Below, in pieces: positions 1 to 8,477 of a DNA stretch of 64,000 nucleotides (positions are counted from its first letter, which is position 1; the number at the start of each line of letters is the position of its first letter). This DNA is from Cribrihabitans_A neustonicus (GTDB lineage: Bacteria; Pseudomonadota; Alphaproteobacteria; Rhodobacterales; Rhodobacteraceae): assembly GCF_048820895.1 (NCBI RefSeq), contig NZ_JBMERQ010000007.1:94280-158279 (forward strand), read 5' to 3'. The notes below the pieces were generated by a model. It was not told the origin of the DNA. It searched no databases and saw only the letters and a program-made list of their open reading frames with translations. The translations under genes and the position numbers were made by a program.

Positions 1-173
1 CCGTGAACACCGCCCCCGCCGAGCAGGTCGCGCGGGAAACCGGCGTGCAATACGGCGGCGAGCTTTACGTCGACTCGCTGAGCGAAGCGGACGGCCCGGT
101 GCCGACCTATCTGGACCTGCTGAAGGTTACCTCCCAGACCATCGCCCGCGGGCTGACCGCCGCCACCAATTGA
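1..173 (+). CDS. sitA: C-terminal end of metal-binding periplasmic protein of a Mn/Fe ABC transporter (SitA-like), partial
   Basis: Only the last 56 or so codons are in the window, read in the frame starting at base 3 and ending with TGA at 171-173. The residues include GGELYVDSLSEADGPVPTYL, which resembles the C-terminus of SitA/PsaA-family (cluster A-I) solute-binding proteins, where the late Asp helps bind Mn2+ or Fe2+. The following ATPase and two permeases complete a sitABCD set, so this is the periplasmic metal-binding component. The 5' part lies outside the window, so signal peptide and promoter (often Mur or Fur controlled in this group) cannot be seen. Confidence 0.75.
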   Translation, partial: VNTAPAEQVARETGVQYGGELYVDSLSEADGPVPTYLDLLKVTSQTIARGLTAATN

Positions 174-278
174 GCCTTTGCGCCAGCACAAAACTGTTCC
201 CCGCAGCTGCAATGCCGCGGGGGACTGCATTTCTGATCACAGAATACATAAGTGCATGTAAGACTACGGAGCACAAAA

Positions 279-1250
279 ATGTTTGACGCCAGCGAGGTCC
301 GGACCATGAAGACGAACGCCAGCCCTTCCGGCGGCGGCATCGCTGCGAAAGACGTGACAGTCACCTACCGCAACGGCCATACCGCGCTGTGGAATGCCAG
401 TTTCGAGATTCCCCGCGGCACCGTCTCCGCGCTGGTCGGTGTCAACGGCGCGGGTAAGTCCACCCTGTTCAAGGCGCTTATGGGCTTCGTGCCTGCCGCC
501 AGCGGCGAGATCCGCATTCTCGGCCTGCCGGTGCGCGAGGCGCTGCGCAGGAACCTGGTCGCCTATGTGCCTCAGGCCGAGGAGGTCGACTGGGCCTTCC
601 CGGTACTGGTCGAAGACGTGGTGATGATGGGCCGCTATGGCCACATGGGCTTCCTGCGCCGCCCCAAGGCGGCGGACCACGAAGCCGTCGATCAGGCGCT
701 GCGCCGGGTCAACATGCAGGATTTCCGCCACCGCCAGATCGGCGAGCTTTCTGGTGGCCAGCGCAAACGGGTGTTCCTGGCCCGCGCCCTGGCGCAGGAC
801 GGCCAGGTGATCCTGCTGGACGAGCCGTTCACCGGCGTCGACGTGAAGACCGAAGAGCAGATCATCGCCCTCCTCCGTGAGCTGCGCGCCGAAGGCCGGG
901 TAATGCTGGTTTCGACCCACAATCTCGGGTCTGTGCCCGAGTTCTGCGACCGCACGGTGCTGGTGAAAGGCACAGTTCTGGGCTACGGGCCGACCGAAAC
1001 CACATTCACCCGCGAAAACCTGGAGCATGCCTTCGGCGGCGTGCTGCGCCATTTCACCCTCGGCGGCGCCGCGTTGCACGAGGACGGCGACCCGCGCCAG
1101 GTCACCATTCTGACCGACGACGAGCGTCCTTTCGTCCAATACGGCGAGAAGACCCAGCTCAGCAGGCGCCGCAGCAAGAAGGCAGGCAGCGAGGAAAGCC
1201 CCGCCAAGCCGGAACCCGCGGAAAGCCCGAGCGGCGGGAGCAGCGCATGA
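279..1250 (+). CDS. sitB: manganese/iron ABC transporter ATP-binding protein SitB
   Basis: ATPase of the metal importer, energising SitC/SitD at the inner membrane. It shows Walker A GVNGAGKSTL, the signature LSGGQRKR, Walker B VILLDEPF and an H-loop (STHN). I chose ATG 279 because GGAG (267-270) sits 8 bases upstream; an in-frame GTG at 252 lacks a good site, and ATG 306 is a further option. The stop overlaps the start of sitC (ATGA, 1247-1250), showing translational coupling. The C-terminal 50 residues after the ATPase core are rich in Lys, Ser, Pro and Glu and look like a disordered tail. The family (znu/mnt/sit) is certain. The metal (Mn rather than Zn or Fe) is inferred from SitA- and SitC-like sequence. 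Confidence 0.88.
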   Translation: MFDASEVRTMKTNASPSGGGIAAKDVTVTYRNGHTALWNASFEIPRGTVSALVGVNGAGKSTLFKALMGFVPAASGEIRILGLPVREALRRNLVAYVPQAEEVDWAFPVLVEDVVMMGRYGHMGFLRRPKAADHEAVDQALRRVNMQDFRHRQIGELSGGQRKRVFLARALAQDGQVILLDEPFTGVDVKTEEQIIALLRELRAEGRVMLVSTHNLGSVPEFCDRTVLVKGTVLGYGPTETTFTRENLEHAFGGVLRHFTLGGAALHEDGDPRQVTILTDDERPFVQYGEKTQLSRRRSKKAGSEESPAKPEPAESPSGGSSA

Positions 1251-2158
1251 TCGAATACCTGCTGGAACCGTTTGCCTATGGCTACATGACCAACGCCATG
1301 TGGGTCTCGGCGCTGGTCGGCGCGGTCTGCGCCTTCCTGTCGGCCTATCTCATGCTGAAGGGCTGGTCGCTGATTGGCGATGCGCTTTCGCATTCGGTGG
1401 TGCCGGGGGTTGCGGGCGCCTACATCCTCGGCCTGCCCTTCGCACTTGGCGCCTTCATCGCGGGCGGGCTGGCTTCCGGCGCGATGCTGTTCCTGTCGGA
1501 GCGGTCGGGGCTGAAGGTGGATGTGATCATCGGGCTCATCTTCACCTCATTCTTCGGACTCGGGCTGTTCATCGTCTCGGTGAACCCGATGTCTGTCTCG
1601 GTGCAGACCATCACGATGGGCAATATTCTCGCCATCACCCCTGAGGACACGCTGCAGCTCGCAATCATCGGCTTCGTTTCCCTCGCCGTGCTGCTGGCCA
1701 AGTGGAAGGACTTGATGGTCACATTCTTCGACGAGAACCACGCCCGCACCATTGGCCTGCGGCCCGGGCGGCTGAAGGCGGTGTTCTTCGTGCTGCTGTC
1801 GGCCTCGGTTGTAGCGGCGATGCAGACGGTCGGCGCCTTCCTTGTGATCGCCATGGTCGTGACGCCCGGCGCTACCGCCTATCTGCTCTGTGACCGCTTC
1901 CCGCGGCTGATCGCGCTGTCGGTGCTGATCGGCGCGACAACAAGCTTTGCCGGCGCCTATGCGAGCTACTTCCTCGACGGCGCCACCGGTGGCATCATCG
2001 TGACGCTGCAGACCCTGATTTTCCTCGCGGCCTTTGTCTTTGCTCCGAAACACGGGCTGCTTGCCGCCCAGAAGAAGGCACGCGACGCACTGCGCGACGG
2101 CCCGCAGATGCCCGTGCCCCTGCCCGCCGCCGCATCTATACCCGAGGAGGGCCAGTGA
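1247..2158 (+). CDS. sitC: manganese/iron ABC transporter permease SitC
   Basis: Integral membrane permease of the ABC-3 family, 303 residues with about eight hydrophobic segments. Early features are LMLKGWSLIGDALSHSVVPG, the conserved D-x-x-S-H loop typical of Znu/Mnt/Sit permeases, and FLVIAMVVTPGATAYLL in the second half. It starts within the sitB stop and overlaps sitD by one base (TGATG at 2156-2160). It pairs with SitD to form the channel. The C-terminal tail (AQKKARDAL then a Pro/Ala stretch) is cytoplasmic and variable. Confidence 0.88.
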   Translation: MIEYLLEPFAYGYMTNAMWVSALVGAVCAFLSAYLMLKGWSLIGDALSHSVVPGVAGAYILGLPFALGAFIAGGLASGAMLFLSERSGLKVDVIIGLIFTSFFGLGLFIVSVNPMSVSVQTITMGNILAITPEDTLQLAIIGFVSLAVLLAKWKDLMVTFFDENHARTIGLRPGRLKAVFFVLLSASVVAAMQTVGAFLVIAMVVTPGATAYLLCDRFPRLIALSVLIGATTSFAGAYASYFLDGATGGIIVTLQTLIFLAAFVFAPKHGLLAAQKKARDALRDGPQMPVPLPAAASIPEEGQ

Positions 2159-3006
2159 TGGACATGGACACACTTCTCCAGCCGTTCCAGTTCGCCTTCA
2201 TGCAGAACGCCTTTTTGATCTCGGCCATCGTGTCGGTGCCGGCGGCGCTCCTGTCCTGTTTCCTGGTGATGAAGGGCTGGGCCCTGATGGGAGACGCGGT
2301 GAGCCACGCGGTGCTGCCCGGAATCGTGCTGGCATATATCGCCGGCCTTCCGCTGATCCTGGGAGCCTTTGGCGCAGGCATGCTTTGCGCGGTGGCAACC
2401 GGCTATTTGTCCGGCAACAGCCGGGTCAAGCAGGACACGGTGATGGGGGTTGTGTTTTCCGGCATGTTCGGGCTGGGCATCGTGCTCTATGTCTCGGTGG
2501 AGACCAACGCCCACCTCGACCACATACTGTTCGGCAACATGCTGGGGGTGGAGCCGGACGAGCTGTGGACCGCCGCGATCATCTCGCTGGCCGTCGGCAC
2601 CGGGCTGGTGCTGAAGTGGAAGGACCTGCTCCTGCACAGCTTCGACCCGGCCCAGGCGCAGGCCTCGGGGCTGCGGGTGAATTGGCTGCACTACGGTCTG
2701 CTGGCGGCGTTGTCCCTGACCATCGTCGCCACCCTGTCGGCCGCTGGACTGATCCTGGCCATCGGGCTGCTGATCGCGCCCGGCGCCATCGCCTTCCTTT
2801 TGGTGCGCCGGTTCAGCGCCATGCTCTGGGTGGCGGTTCTGGTTTGCATGGTATCGATGCTGGCAGGCACCTATGCGAGCTTCTTCCTGGACAGCGCCCC
2901 GGCCCCAACCGTCGTGCTGATCCTGACTGTGGTTTTTGTGCTGGCATTCGCCCGCCGCCTGATCCTCACCCGCCGCGCGTCAATGCTGCGGACGGGAGCA
3001 CCCTAA
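2158..3006 (+). CDS. sitD: manganese/iron ABC transporter permease SitD
   Basis: Second ABC-3 family permease, 282 residues, clearly paralogous to SitC: it has the same LVMKGWALMGDAVSHAVLPG loop and GLILAIGLLIAPGAIAFLLV segment. I chose ATG 2158, which overlaps the sitC stop in a TGATG junction and follows GAGGAGG at 2144-2150; GTG 2155 is the alternative. It is the last gene of the sit operon, and a GC-rich hairpin follows. Two distinct permeases are usual for Sit/Mnt systems, unlike ZnuB homodimers, which supports the sitABCD assignment. Confidence 0.88.
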   Translation: MDMDTLLQPFQFAFMQNAFLISAIVSVPAALLSCFLVMKGWALMGDAVSHAVLPGIVLAYIAGLPLILGAFGAGMLCAVATGYLSGNSRVKQDTVMGVVFSGMFGLGIVLYVSVETNAHLDHILFGNMLGVEPDELWTAAIISLAVGTGLVLKWKDLLLHSFDPAQAQASGLRVNWLHYGLLAALSLTIVATLSAAGLILAIGLLIAPGAIAFLLVRRFSAMLWVAVLVCMVSMLAGTYASFFLDSAPAPTVVLILTVVFVLAFARRLILTRRASMLRTGAP

Positions 3007-3036
3007 AGCAGGTAACGCGCGGCATGCAGACAATCG

Positions 3037-3062
3037 CGCCCCCGCTTCCGGACGCGGGGGCG
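3037..3062 (+). terminator. GC-rich hairpin after sitD
   Basis: Perfect 9-bp inverted repeat CGCCCCCGC/GCGGGGGCG (3037-3045 and 3054-3062) with an 8-base loop, 31 bases after the sitD stop. There is no T-run after it, so it may end transcription weakly or protect the mRNA 3' end. The remaining 170 bases before the kinase gene show no other structure I recognise. Confidence 0.4.
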
Positions 3063-3234
3063 GGGGTGGAGGCGCGGTGCATCCCGCAGGGCGCAAGCAA
3101 CCTTAACGGTAATTTCACTTTCAAATACACCTTATTGATGTATATTCAGGACGTCCGCCGTTCCCCTGGATAAAGGGCGGCCCCTTCCCGCACTTCCGGA
3201 GAAGCATCCCGGCCGCCGGTCAGAAGGAGCACAG

Positions 3235-4692
3235 ATGAGCCCCCCTAAGGCGCTTCCCACCCTGGAAGCCATCGGCACCGAAAGCAAGATGACCCTTGGC
3301 TCGACCGTGGTAATCTTTGCCATTGCCACGATCTTTGACCTGATGACCCCTTTGGGAGTGGCTGGCGGCATCGCGCATGTTTTCTTCGTCCTTTGCGGTA
3401 TGTGGTGGCGGCCCGCCTATGTCACCTTCGTGTTTGCCGCCATTGCCACCACACTCACGGTCCTCGCCTACCTCGTAATCACGGAGATAACCGCCAGCTT
3501 ATCGGCTGTGGTGGTCAACCGCGCGCTGTCGCTGGCAGCGATCTGGGTGGTGGCCTTCATGGTCTACTTCAACCTCAAAAAAACCGCTCTGGCGATACAG
3601 GGAAACGAGGCGCGTCTGGATGCGGTCGTCGCCGGCTCGGTGGACGGCATAATCATCATCGACGAGCACGGCACAATCGAAAGCTTCAACCCAGCCTGCG
3701 AAGAGCTCTTCGGCTTCAGTGCCGAAGAGGTGCTGGGCCAGCACGTTTCCATGCTGGTGCCCGTTCCCTACCGCCAGCAAAGCGCCGAGTACCTGCGGCG
3801 CTACCAGGAAGCCCATGATGTCAGCGTGATCGACGGCAACCGGGAGATGGTCGGACTGCGCAAGGATGGCAGCACCTTTCCCTTCGAACGCTCCCTGGGA
3901 GAGACCAGGGTGGGCGGCAAGACACTGCTCACCCTCATCATCCGCGACATAACCGATCGCAAGAAGGCTGAGGAGGAGCGCGAGATCTATATCGAGCGGC
4001 TGGCCCGGTCCAACCAGGAGCTCGACCAGTTCGCTTATGTTGCGTCGCACGATCTGAAAGCGCCGCTGCGGGTTATCGACAACGCCTCGCGCTGGCTGGA
4101 GGAAGACCTGGAGGGCAAGCTCGACGAGGAGAGCTTGGAGAACATGGCGCTGCTGCGCAACCGGGTGGAGCGGATGGAGAAGCTCTTGGACGACCTCTTG
4201 GAATATTCCCGCATCGGCCGCCAGACAGACGACCGCTACACCACCCGCACCAGCGGCGCGGAGCTGATGAAGGACGTGCTGCTATTGGTGGAAAAGCCCG
4301 AACGCTTCGAGATCAAGGTAAGCCCCGAGTTCTCTCGCATCGCGCTCAACGCGATGCCGGTTCAGCAGATTTTCGTCAATCTGATCAACAATTCGATCAA
4401 GCACCACGACAAGGACACCGGCCGCATCGAGATCGGGGTGGAGGACCGCGGCGAGAAGTACCTGTTCTCGGTCCGCGACGATGGTCCTGGCATCGCCCCC
4501 AGGTTCCACGACCAGATATTCAAGATGTTCCAGACGCTGAAGCCGCGCGACCGGGTCGAGGGCAGCGGCATGGGGCTGGCGATAATCCACAAGCACGTTC
4601 AGCACTTCGGGGAGGCGATCAGCGTCGACTCCGCCGAGGGCCAGGGCGCCGAGTTCCGCTTCACCTGGCCGAAGCACCAGAGATTGAACTGA
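3235..4692 (+). CDS. membrane PAS-domain sensor histidine kinase
   Basis: 485-residue sensor kinase. Residues about 20-110 form three or four transmembrane helices with almost no periplasmic domain. A PAS domain follows (about 122-240; DGIIIIDEHGTIESFNPACE, FGFSAEEVLG), then a coiled linker, a HisKA domain with phospho-acceptor His272 in YVASHDLKAPLR, and an HATPase domain with N-box LINNSIKHH and G-boxes DDGPGI and GSGMGLAI. The kinase core resembles those of bacteriophytochromes and the RcpA-partner class, which fits the stand-alone receiver encoded 21 bases downstream. The start is ATG 3235 with AAGGAG at 3224-3229. The signal is unknown; a membrane-embedded or cytosolic PAS cue is likely. 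Confidence 0.85.
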   Translation: MSPPKALPTLEAIGTESKMTLGSTVVIFAIATIFDLMTPLGVAGGIAHVFFVLCGMWWRPAYVTFVFAAIATTLTVLAYLVITEITASLSAVVVNRALSLAAIWVVAFMVYFNLKKTALAIQGNEARLDAVVAGSVDGIIIIDEHGTIESFNPACEELFGFSAEEVLGQHVSMLVPVPYRQQSAEYLRRYQEAHDVSVIDGNREMVGLRKDGSTFPFERSLGETRVGGKTLLTLIIRDITDRKKAEEEREIYIERLARSNQELDQFAYVASHDLKAPLRVIDNASRWLEEDLEGKLDEESLENMALLRNRVERMEKLLDDLLEYSRIGRQTDDRYTTRTSGAELMKDVLLLVEKPERFEIKVSPEFSRIALNAMPVQQIFVNLINNSIKHHDKDTGRIEIGVEDRGEKYLFSVRDDGPGIAPRFHDQIFKMFQTLKPRDRVEGSGMGLAIIHKHVQHFGEAISVDSAEGQGAEFRFTWPKHQRLN

Positions 4693-4713
4693 TCGAAACG
4701 GAGGAGGGCCGCA

Positions 4714-5199
4714 GTGCTGACCCTGACAACCAACGGCGCGCATACAGCCCCGCTCAACATCCTCCTGGTGGAGGATGACGATGGCGACGCCAAAGCGGTG
4801 CAGCGCGCCTTCCGGAACGTCCGGCTGGCCAACAGGATCATCCGCACCGTTGATGGCATCGAGGCGCTGGAACTGCTGCGCGAGCAGGACCCCGAGCGAA
4901 AGATGCCTGTACCCTACATTCTGCTGGTCGATATCAACATGCCCCGGATGAACGGGATCGAACTGGTACAGGAACTGCGCAACGACCCGGCGCTGAAACA
5001 AACGCTCGTGTTTATCCTCACCACTTCCAAGATCGAGGAGGACAAGGCTGCCGCCTACGACCTCAACGTGACGGGTTATATCGTGAAGGAAACCGCGGGC
5101 CGGGACTTCCTGAACCTCGTCGACATGATCGACAGCTACTGGCGCGTGGTGGAAGTTCCGGTACAGCCAGGCTGGTCCGGCGGCAGCCCCCCCGCCTAG
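4714..5199 (+). CDS. single-domain response regulator (Rcp1/CheY-like)
   Basis: 161 residues consisting of one receiver domain and no output domain. Acidic residues EDDDGD (about 19-24), phospho-acceptor Asp73 in LLVDINMPRMNG, the conserved T in ILTTSK, and Lys in GYIVKE are all present. The long insert between helix 1 and strand 3 (EQDPERKMPVPYIL) is typical of receivers paired with phytochrome-like kinases. It starts with GTG 4714 after GGAGGAG and is almost certainly co-transcribed with the kinase upstream. Its last 4 bases overlap the end of the convergent glycosyltransferase gene. The output presumably works by protein-protein contact. Confidence 0.85.
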   Translation: MLTLTTNGAHTAPLNILLVEDDDGDAKAVQRAFRNVRLANRIIRTVDGIEALELLREQDPERKMPVPYILLVDINMPRMNGIELVQELRNDPALKQTLVFILTTSKIEEDKAAAYDLNVTGYIVKETAGRDFLNLVDMIDSYWRVVEVPVQPGWSGGSPPA

Positions 5200-6341
5200 C
5201 CGGCCGCCATTGCCGGGGCGGCAATCCTCAGCGCATGTTGCGGAAACCGCCGGGACGGCGCTGCTGCATCAAGCCCCGCCCGCGCCTTCGCGTAGAGCGC
5301 GAGGCAGCGGGAAATCATGCGGTCCCCGGTGAAGCAGCGTTCGACCCGCCTGCGGGGCACCAGTGGGTCGATCCGCAGCGCGGACTGCAGCGCGGCGGCC
5401 AGACTGGCTTCATCCTCCGTATCGGCAAACCGGCCCGCCGGGCCGATGACCTCGCGCACCGCGCCGCGGCTGGTGGCGGCCACCGGGAGGCCGGAAGCCA
5501 TCGCCTCCACCGCGGCCAGCCCGAAGGGTTCCTCCCACATCGGCGTGAACAGGAACACCGAAGCGCGCCGGTAGGCCTCGCTAAGCTGGCCCGCCGTTGC
5601 GTGGCCGCCGTAACGGATGGCGCCGCCCAGCCAGGGGCGGACTTTCTCGTCAAAATAGCCCTGGTGTTCGATGGTGCCGAACAGGGTCAGCGGCACCCCG
5701 GCCCGGGCCGCCGCCGCAGCGGCCAGATGCGGCCCCTTGGTAGGGGTGATGCGTCCGGCCCAGACCGCCGAGCCGTCGCCGCCCGCGGCATAAGGCCAGG
5801 CCTCCAGATCAATACCGTTGGCGACCACGCGGTGCTGCGGCGGCTCGCGGGTTCCCCGCCACCACGCGGCACCGTGGCTGCGGCTGGTGGAGGTGAACCA
5901 GGCCCAGGGCGCTGCACTTTCCTGCACTGCCCGCTGCAGCACGGGAAACGGCGGCACATGCAGAGAGGTCACCATGGGAAGCCGCATCTGCCGCGCCAGC
6001 CGCGGCGGGAAGCGGTGCAGCGAGTTGTTGTGCACGATGTCAAAACCGCCTTCCAGCAGCTCCCGGCACGCCTGCGCAAACCCCGCGTCCAGGTGCGCGT
6101 TGAGCGCATCGGTGCCGTGCCACCGGTGCCAGGGAAAGCGGGCGTCGTAATGCTGCTCCAGCACCGGCCGGAGCTTCACCCCGGGCGGCAGGCCTGCGGC
6201 GCTGTCGCCGCTGGCAAACAGGGTCACCTCATGGCCCCGCCGCGCCAGCCCCGCGGCCAGGTGCCAGGAATGGGCCTCCATCCCGCCCATGAAGGGCGGT
6301 GCCACCGGGTGGCGGACATGGGCAAGGACGGCGATCCGCAT
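5196..6341 (-). CDS. glycosyltransferase family 4 (GT-B fold)
   Basis: 381-residue retaining glycosyltransferase. The N-terminal domain carries HPVAPPFMGGMEAHSWHLA, which resembles the glycine-rich acceptor loop of GT4 enzymes. The C-terminal domain has VWAGRITPTKGPHLA and EEPFGLAAVEAMASGLPV, the E-x7-E donor-binding motif. The start is ATG 6341, sharing one base with the stop of the upstream GT2 gene, so the four genes 10555 to 5196 are tightly coupled. It probably adds a sugar to a small acceptor or lipid in the cytoplasm. No membrane segment is seen, and donor and acceptor cannot be named. The 3' end overlaps the convergent response-regulator gene by 4 bases. Confidence 0.82.
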   Translation of the reverse strand: MRIAVLAHVRHPVAPPFMGGMEAHSWHLAAGLARRGHEVTLFASGDSAAGLPPGVKLRPVLEQHYDARFPWHRWHGTDALNAHLDAGFAQACRELLEGGFDIVHNNSLHRFPPRLARQMRLPMVTSLHVPPFPVLQRAVQESAAPWAWFTSTSRSHGAAWWRGTREPPQHRVVANGIDLEAWPYAAGGDGSAVWAGRITPTKGPHLAAAAAARAGVPLTLFGTIEHQGYFDEKVRPWLGGAIRYGGHATAGQLSEAYRRASVFLFTPMWEEPFGLAAVEAMASGLPVAATSRGAVREVIGPAGRFADTEDEASLAAALQSALRIDPLVPRRRVERCFTGDRMISRCLALYAKARAGLDAAAPSRRFPQHALRIAAPAMAAG

Positions 6342-7288
6342 TATTCGGCGGCCAGGTTGCCGGACGCGGCCGGTTTGCCGCCCCACTGCCCGCGCAGGAT
6401 CTTCACGACACGGCCAGATGAGGCAAACGGCATATCCGCCTCCTGACGGCAGAGGGCATAGTCCGCTTCCTCCGGCTCGCGCAGCTGGTAGAGCCGGCCG
6501 TTTTCGTCCTCGGCAACCAGCCCCATCATGCAGAAAGCGTGCAGCCAGTGGCCCATGGTTCGATGGCCCCACTTTTGGGCGAACAGTTCGGCGTTGCGCA
6601 GGATCGAGGGAATATGGTGGACCGGCGGCATGCAATGCGGGTGATACTGGTGATAGGCCCGCGCGCCCTTGATCCACCAGATCTGCACCCCCTGTTCATC
6701 CAGGGTGCGCCCGAAATCGGTGTCCTCGCCGCCATAGCCTGCATAACGCTCATCAAAACCGCCGGAGGCAAGGAACTCCCGCCGCCGCATCGCGAAGTTC
6801 AGCGACCAGAAGCAGCGGTAATCCTCGCAAAGGCGGCGGCCATGCGGCGGCGGGCCCTGGCGGTCGACGTGGCGCTCGGCGGCATTTTCGAACGTCTCGT
6901 AGCTCCAGCCCGGGCCGGCCGCGCCCTTGGGCAGATACATGACCTCGCCCATCAGCAGGCCGCCCCCGGCTTCCGCCTCGCGCAGGTAGCTCGAAACGTA
7001 GTCGGGCGCGGGGATGCAATCGGCATCGAGGAACATCAGCACTTCGCCGCGGGCTGCGCGGGCCACCGTGTTGCGGGCCCGGGCCAGCGGCAGCGGATCG
7101 CCCTCCACCCGGATCTGGCGGATCGGGAAGGGTGCCTCCGGCAGGCCGCCGATCAGCTCCTCCTGCATCACTCCAATGACAAGCTCGTCCGGCAGCACGT
7201 CTTGCGCCAGCAATCCGCGCACCACGTTGCGCATATGATCCTCGCGGCCGCGGACGATGCTGAGAACAGAAGATCTGGTGGCGGGCAT
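6341..7288 (-). CDS. glycosyltransferase family 2 (GT-A fold)
   Basis: 315-residue inverting glycosyltransferase. The N-terminal nucleotide-sugar domain includes LARARNTVARAARGEVLMFL followed by DADCIP, the DxD metal motif. The C-terminal part, with YRCFWSLNFAMRRREFLASG and GFDERYAGYGGEDTDFG, is the galactosyltransferase-C-like region with the E-D-D catalytic cluster. I chose ATG 7288 because GAGGAGGAG lies just upstream; the longer reading frame has no support. It lies 10 bases after the GT28-like gene in the same operon. The product is unknown. Confidence 0.82.
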   Translation of the reverse strand: MPATRSSVLSIVRGREDHMRNVVRGLLAQDVLPDELVIGVMQEELIGGLPEAPFPIRQIRVEGDPLPLARARNTVARAARGEVLMFLDADCIPAPDYVSSYLREAEAGGGLLMGEVMYLPKGAAGPGWSYETFENAAERHVDRQGPPPHGRRLCEDYRCFWSLNFAMRRREFLASGGFDERYAGYGGEDTDFGRTLDEQGVQIWWIKGARAYHQYHPHCMPPVHHIPSILRNAELFAQKWGHRTMGHWLHAFCMMGLVAEDENGRLYQLREPEEADYALCRQEADMPFASSGRVVKILRGQWGGKPAASGNLAAE

Positions 7289-7298
7289 TTTCTCCTCC

Positions 7299-8477
7299 TC
7301 AGAATGCTGGGGCAAGGGCTGGCGCGGGCGCGGCGGCTCGCAAAGGTGCTGCGTAACGGGCGGCGAGGTTTTCCAGCCACTCAGCGGCGCAGCGGTCCGC
7401 AGCCGGGTGCAGGAGCGCGCGCTGCAAGTCGGGGGCATGGGCTTCGCGGGCGGCGGCCAGTGCCGCGCGCCAGCTGTCAGCGCAGGCAGGCAACCTCGGC
7501 ACGTGCAGCGCGGCGCCGGCCCGGTGCAGCGCCTCCGCTTTCGCGACCTGCTCGTCGAAATAGCGCCACTCGGGCACCGCAAGCCACGGCAGCCCGGCGC
7601 GCAGGATCTGATGGCAGGTCGTATTGCCGGTCGAGGCTACCACCAGGTCGGCTGCGGCGAGATAGGCCGCCGCGGAGTCCACCCAGCCGCAATGCCGCAG
7701 GTTTGCGGGTTCCGTCGCGTGCCAGTCGCGCTGCACATGCCCGATGGTCAGCCACAGCGTGCGCGGCGTGGCCCGGGCACCGACGGCAAGCGGCGCGGAG
7801 GGAAAACCGCTGCCGCCACCGCCGGAAATCACCAGCACGACTTCCTGTTGCACCGGTATGCCCAGTTCCGCTCTTGCCGCCTGGCGGCTTGGCAGCTTCA
7901 ACCCCGCACCGAGACCGCCGGCAAAACAGGTTTTCTCCCGCATCTCCGCGGTCCAGTCCGGCTGCGCCAGCGCCTCGGCGCAGGGCGCCAGCAACCCTAC
8001 CGCGCCGTCATAGGCCGCCCTGTGTGCCGGGTCGCTGCGGCGGCCGTGCTGCAGCACTTTCACGTGCGGAACCGAGCACAGCCGGGCAAGCTGCGCGACC
8101 TCCGCTGAGACGTCGCTGATCATCAGCGCAGGTGCGGCTTCGGCAAACCAGCCCGCCATCCGCCCCATTGCGGCGCGGATACCCGGCCAGCCTATAGGCG
8201 CACAGTGCACCGTGGCAGGCATCGGCGATGTGTCTTCAAAGGCCTCCGCCCCTGTGGGTTCGAACAGCGAGGGGATCTTCTCGACCACCGCATTTGGCTG
8301 CAGCTGCGGAAAAATGTCGTCGCGGGCGCAGAAGATACGAACCTGGCGATGCTGCGGCAGGGCATTCACGATGGCCGCGCAACGCTCGGCATGGCCGCGA
8401 CCCTGGTGGTGCACGAAATAGCCGATCGGTGCCGGGGATGCCTGGGCACGGCGGGGGGTGAGGGCCGGGATATTCAT
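7299..8477 (-). CDS. GT28/MurG-like glycosyltransferase
   Basis: 392-residue GT-B protein. The N-terminus YFVHHQGRGHAERCAAIVNA is the typical G-x-G-H acceptor-domain opening of the UDP-glycosyltransferase/MurG superfamily. A mid-chain VLVISGGGGSGFPSA and a C-terminal VVASTGNTTCHQILRAGLPW supply the donor-binding loops. The start overlaps the stop of the SPS-like gene upstream (ATGA at 8474-8477). With its three partners it forms a dedicated glycan or glycoside pathway; it is not the peptidoglycan MurG, since no cell-wall genes surround it. The Pro/Ala-rich C-terminus is probably disordered. Confidence 0.75.
   Translation of the reverse strand: MNIPALTPRRAQASPAPIGYFVHHQGRGHAERCAAIVNALPQHRQVRIFCARDDIFPQLQPNAVVEKIPSLFEPTGAEAFEDTSPMPATVHCAPIGWPGIRAAMGRMAGWFAEAAPALMISDVSAEVAQLARLCSVPHVKVLQHGRRSDPAHRAAYDGAVGLLAPCAEALAQPDWTAEMREKTCFAGGLGAGLKLPSRQAARAELGIPVQQEVVLVISGGGGSGFPSAPLAVGARATPRTLWLTIGHVQRDWHATEPANLRHCGWVDSAAAYLAAADLVVASTGNTTCHQILRAGLPWLAVPEWRYFDEQVAKAEALHRAGAALHVPRLPACADSWRAALAAAREAHAPDLQRALLHPAADRCAAEWLENLAARYAAPLRAAAPAPALAPAF

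Noticed and set aside
264..1139. 291-codon frame antisense to sitB
   Set aside because: Antisense shadow of the ABC ATPase gene, no recognisable motif.
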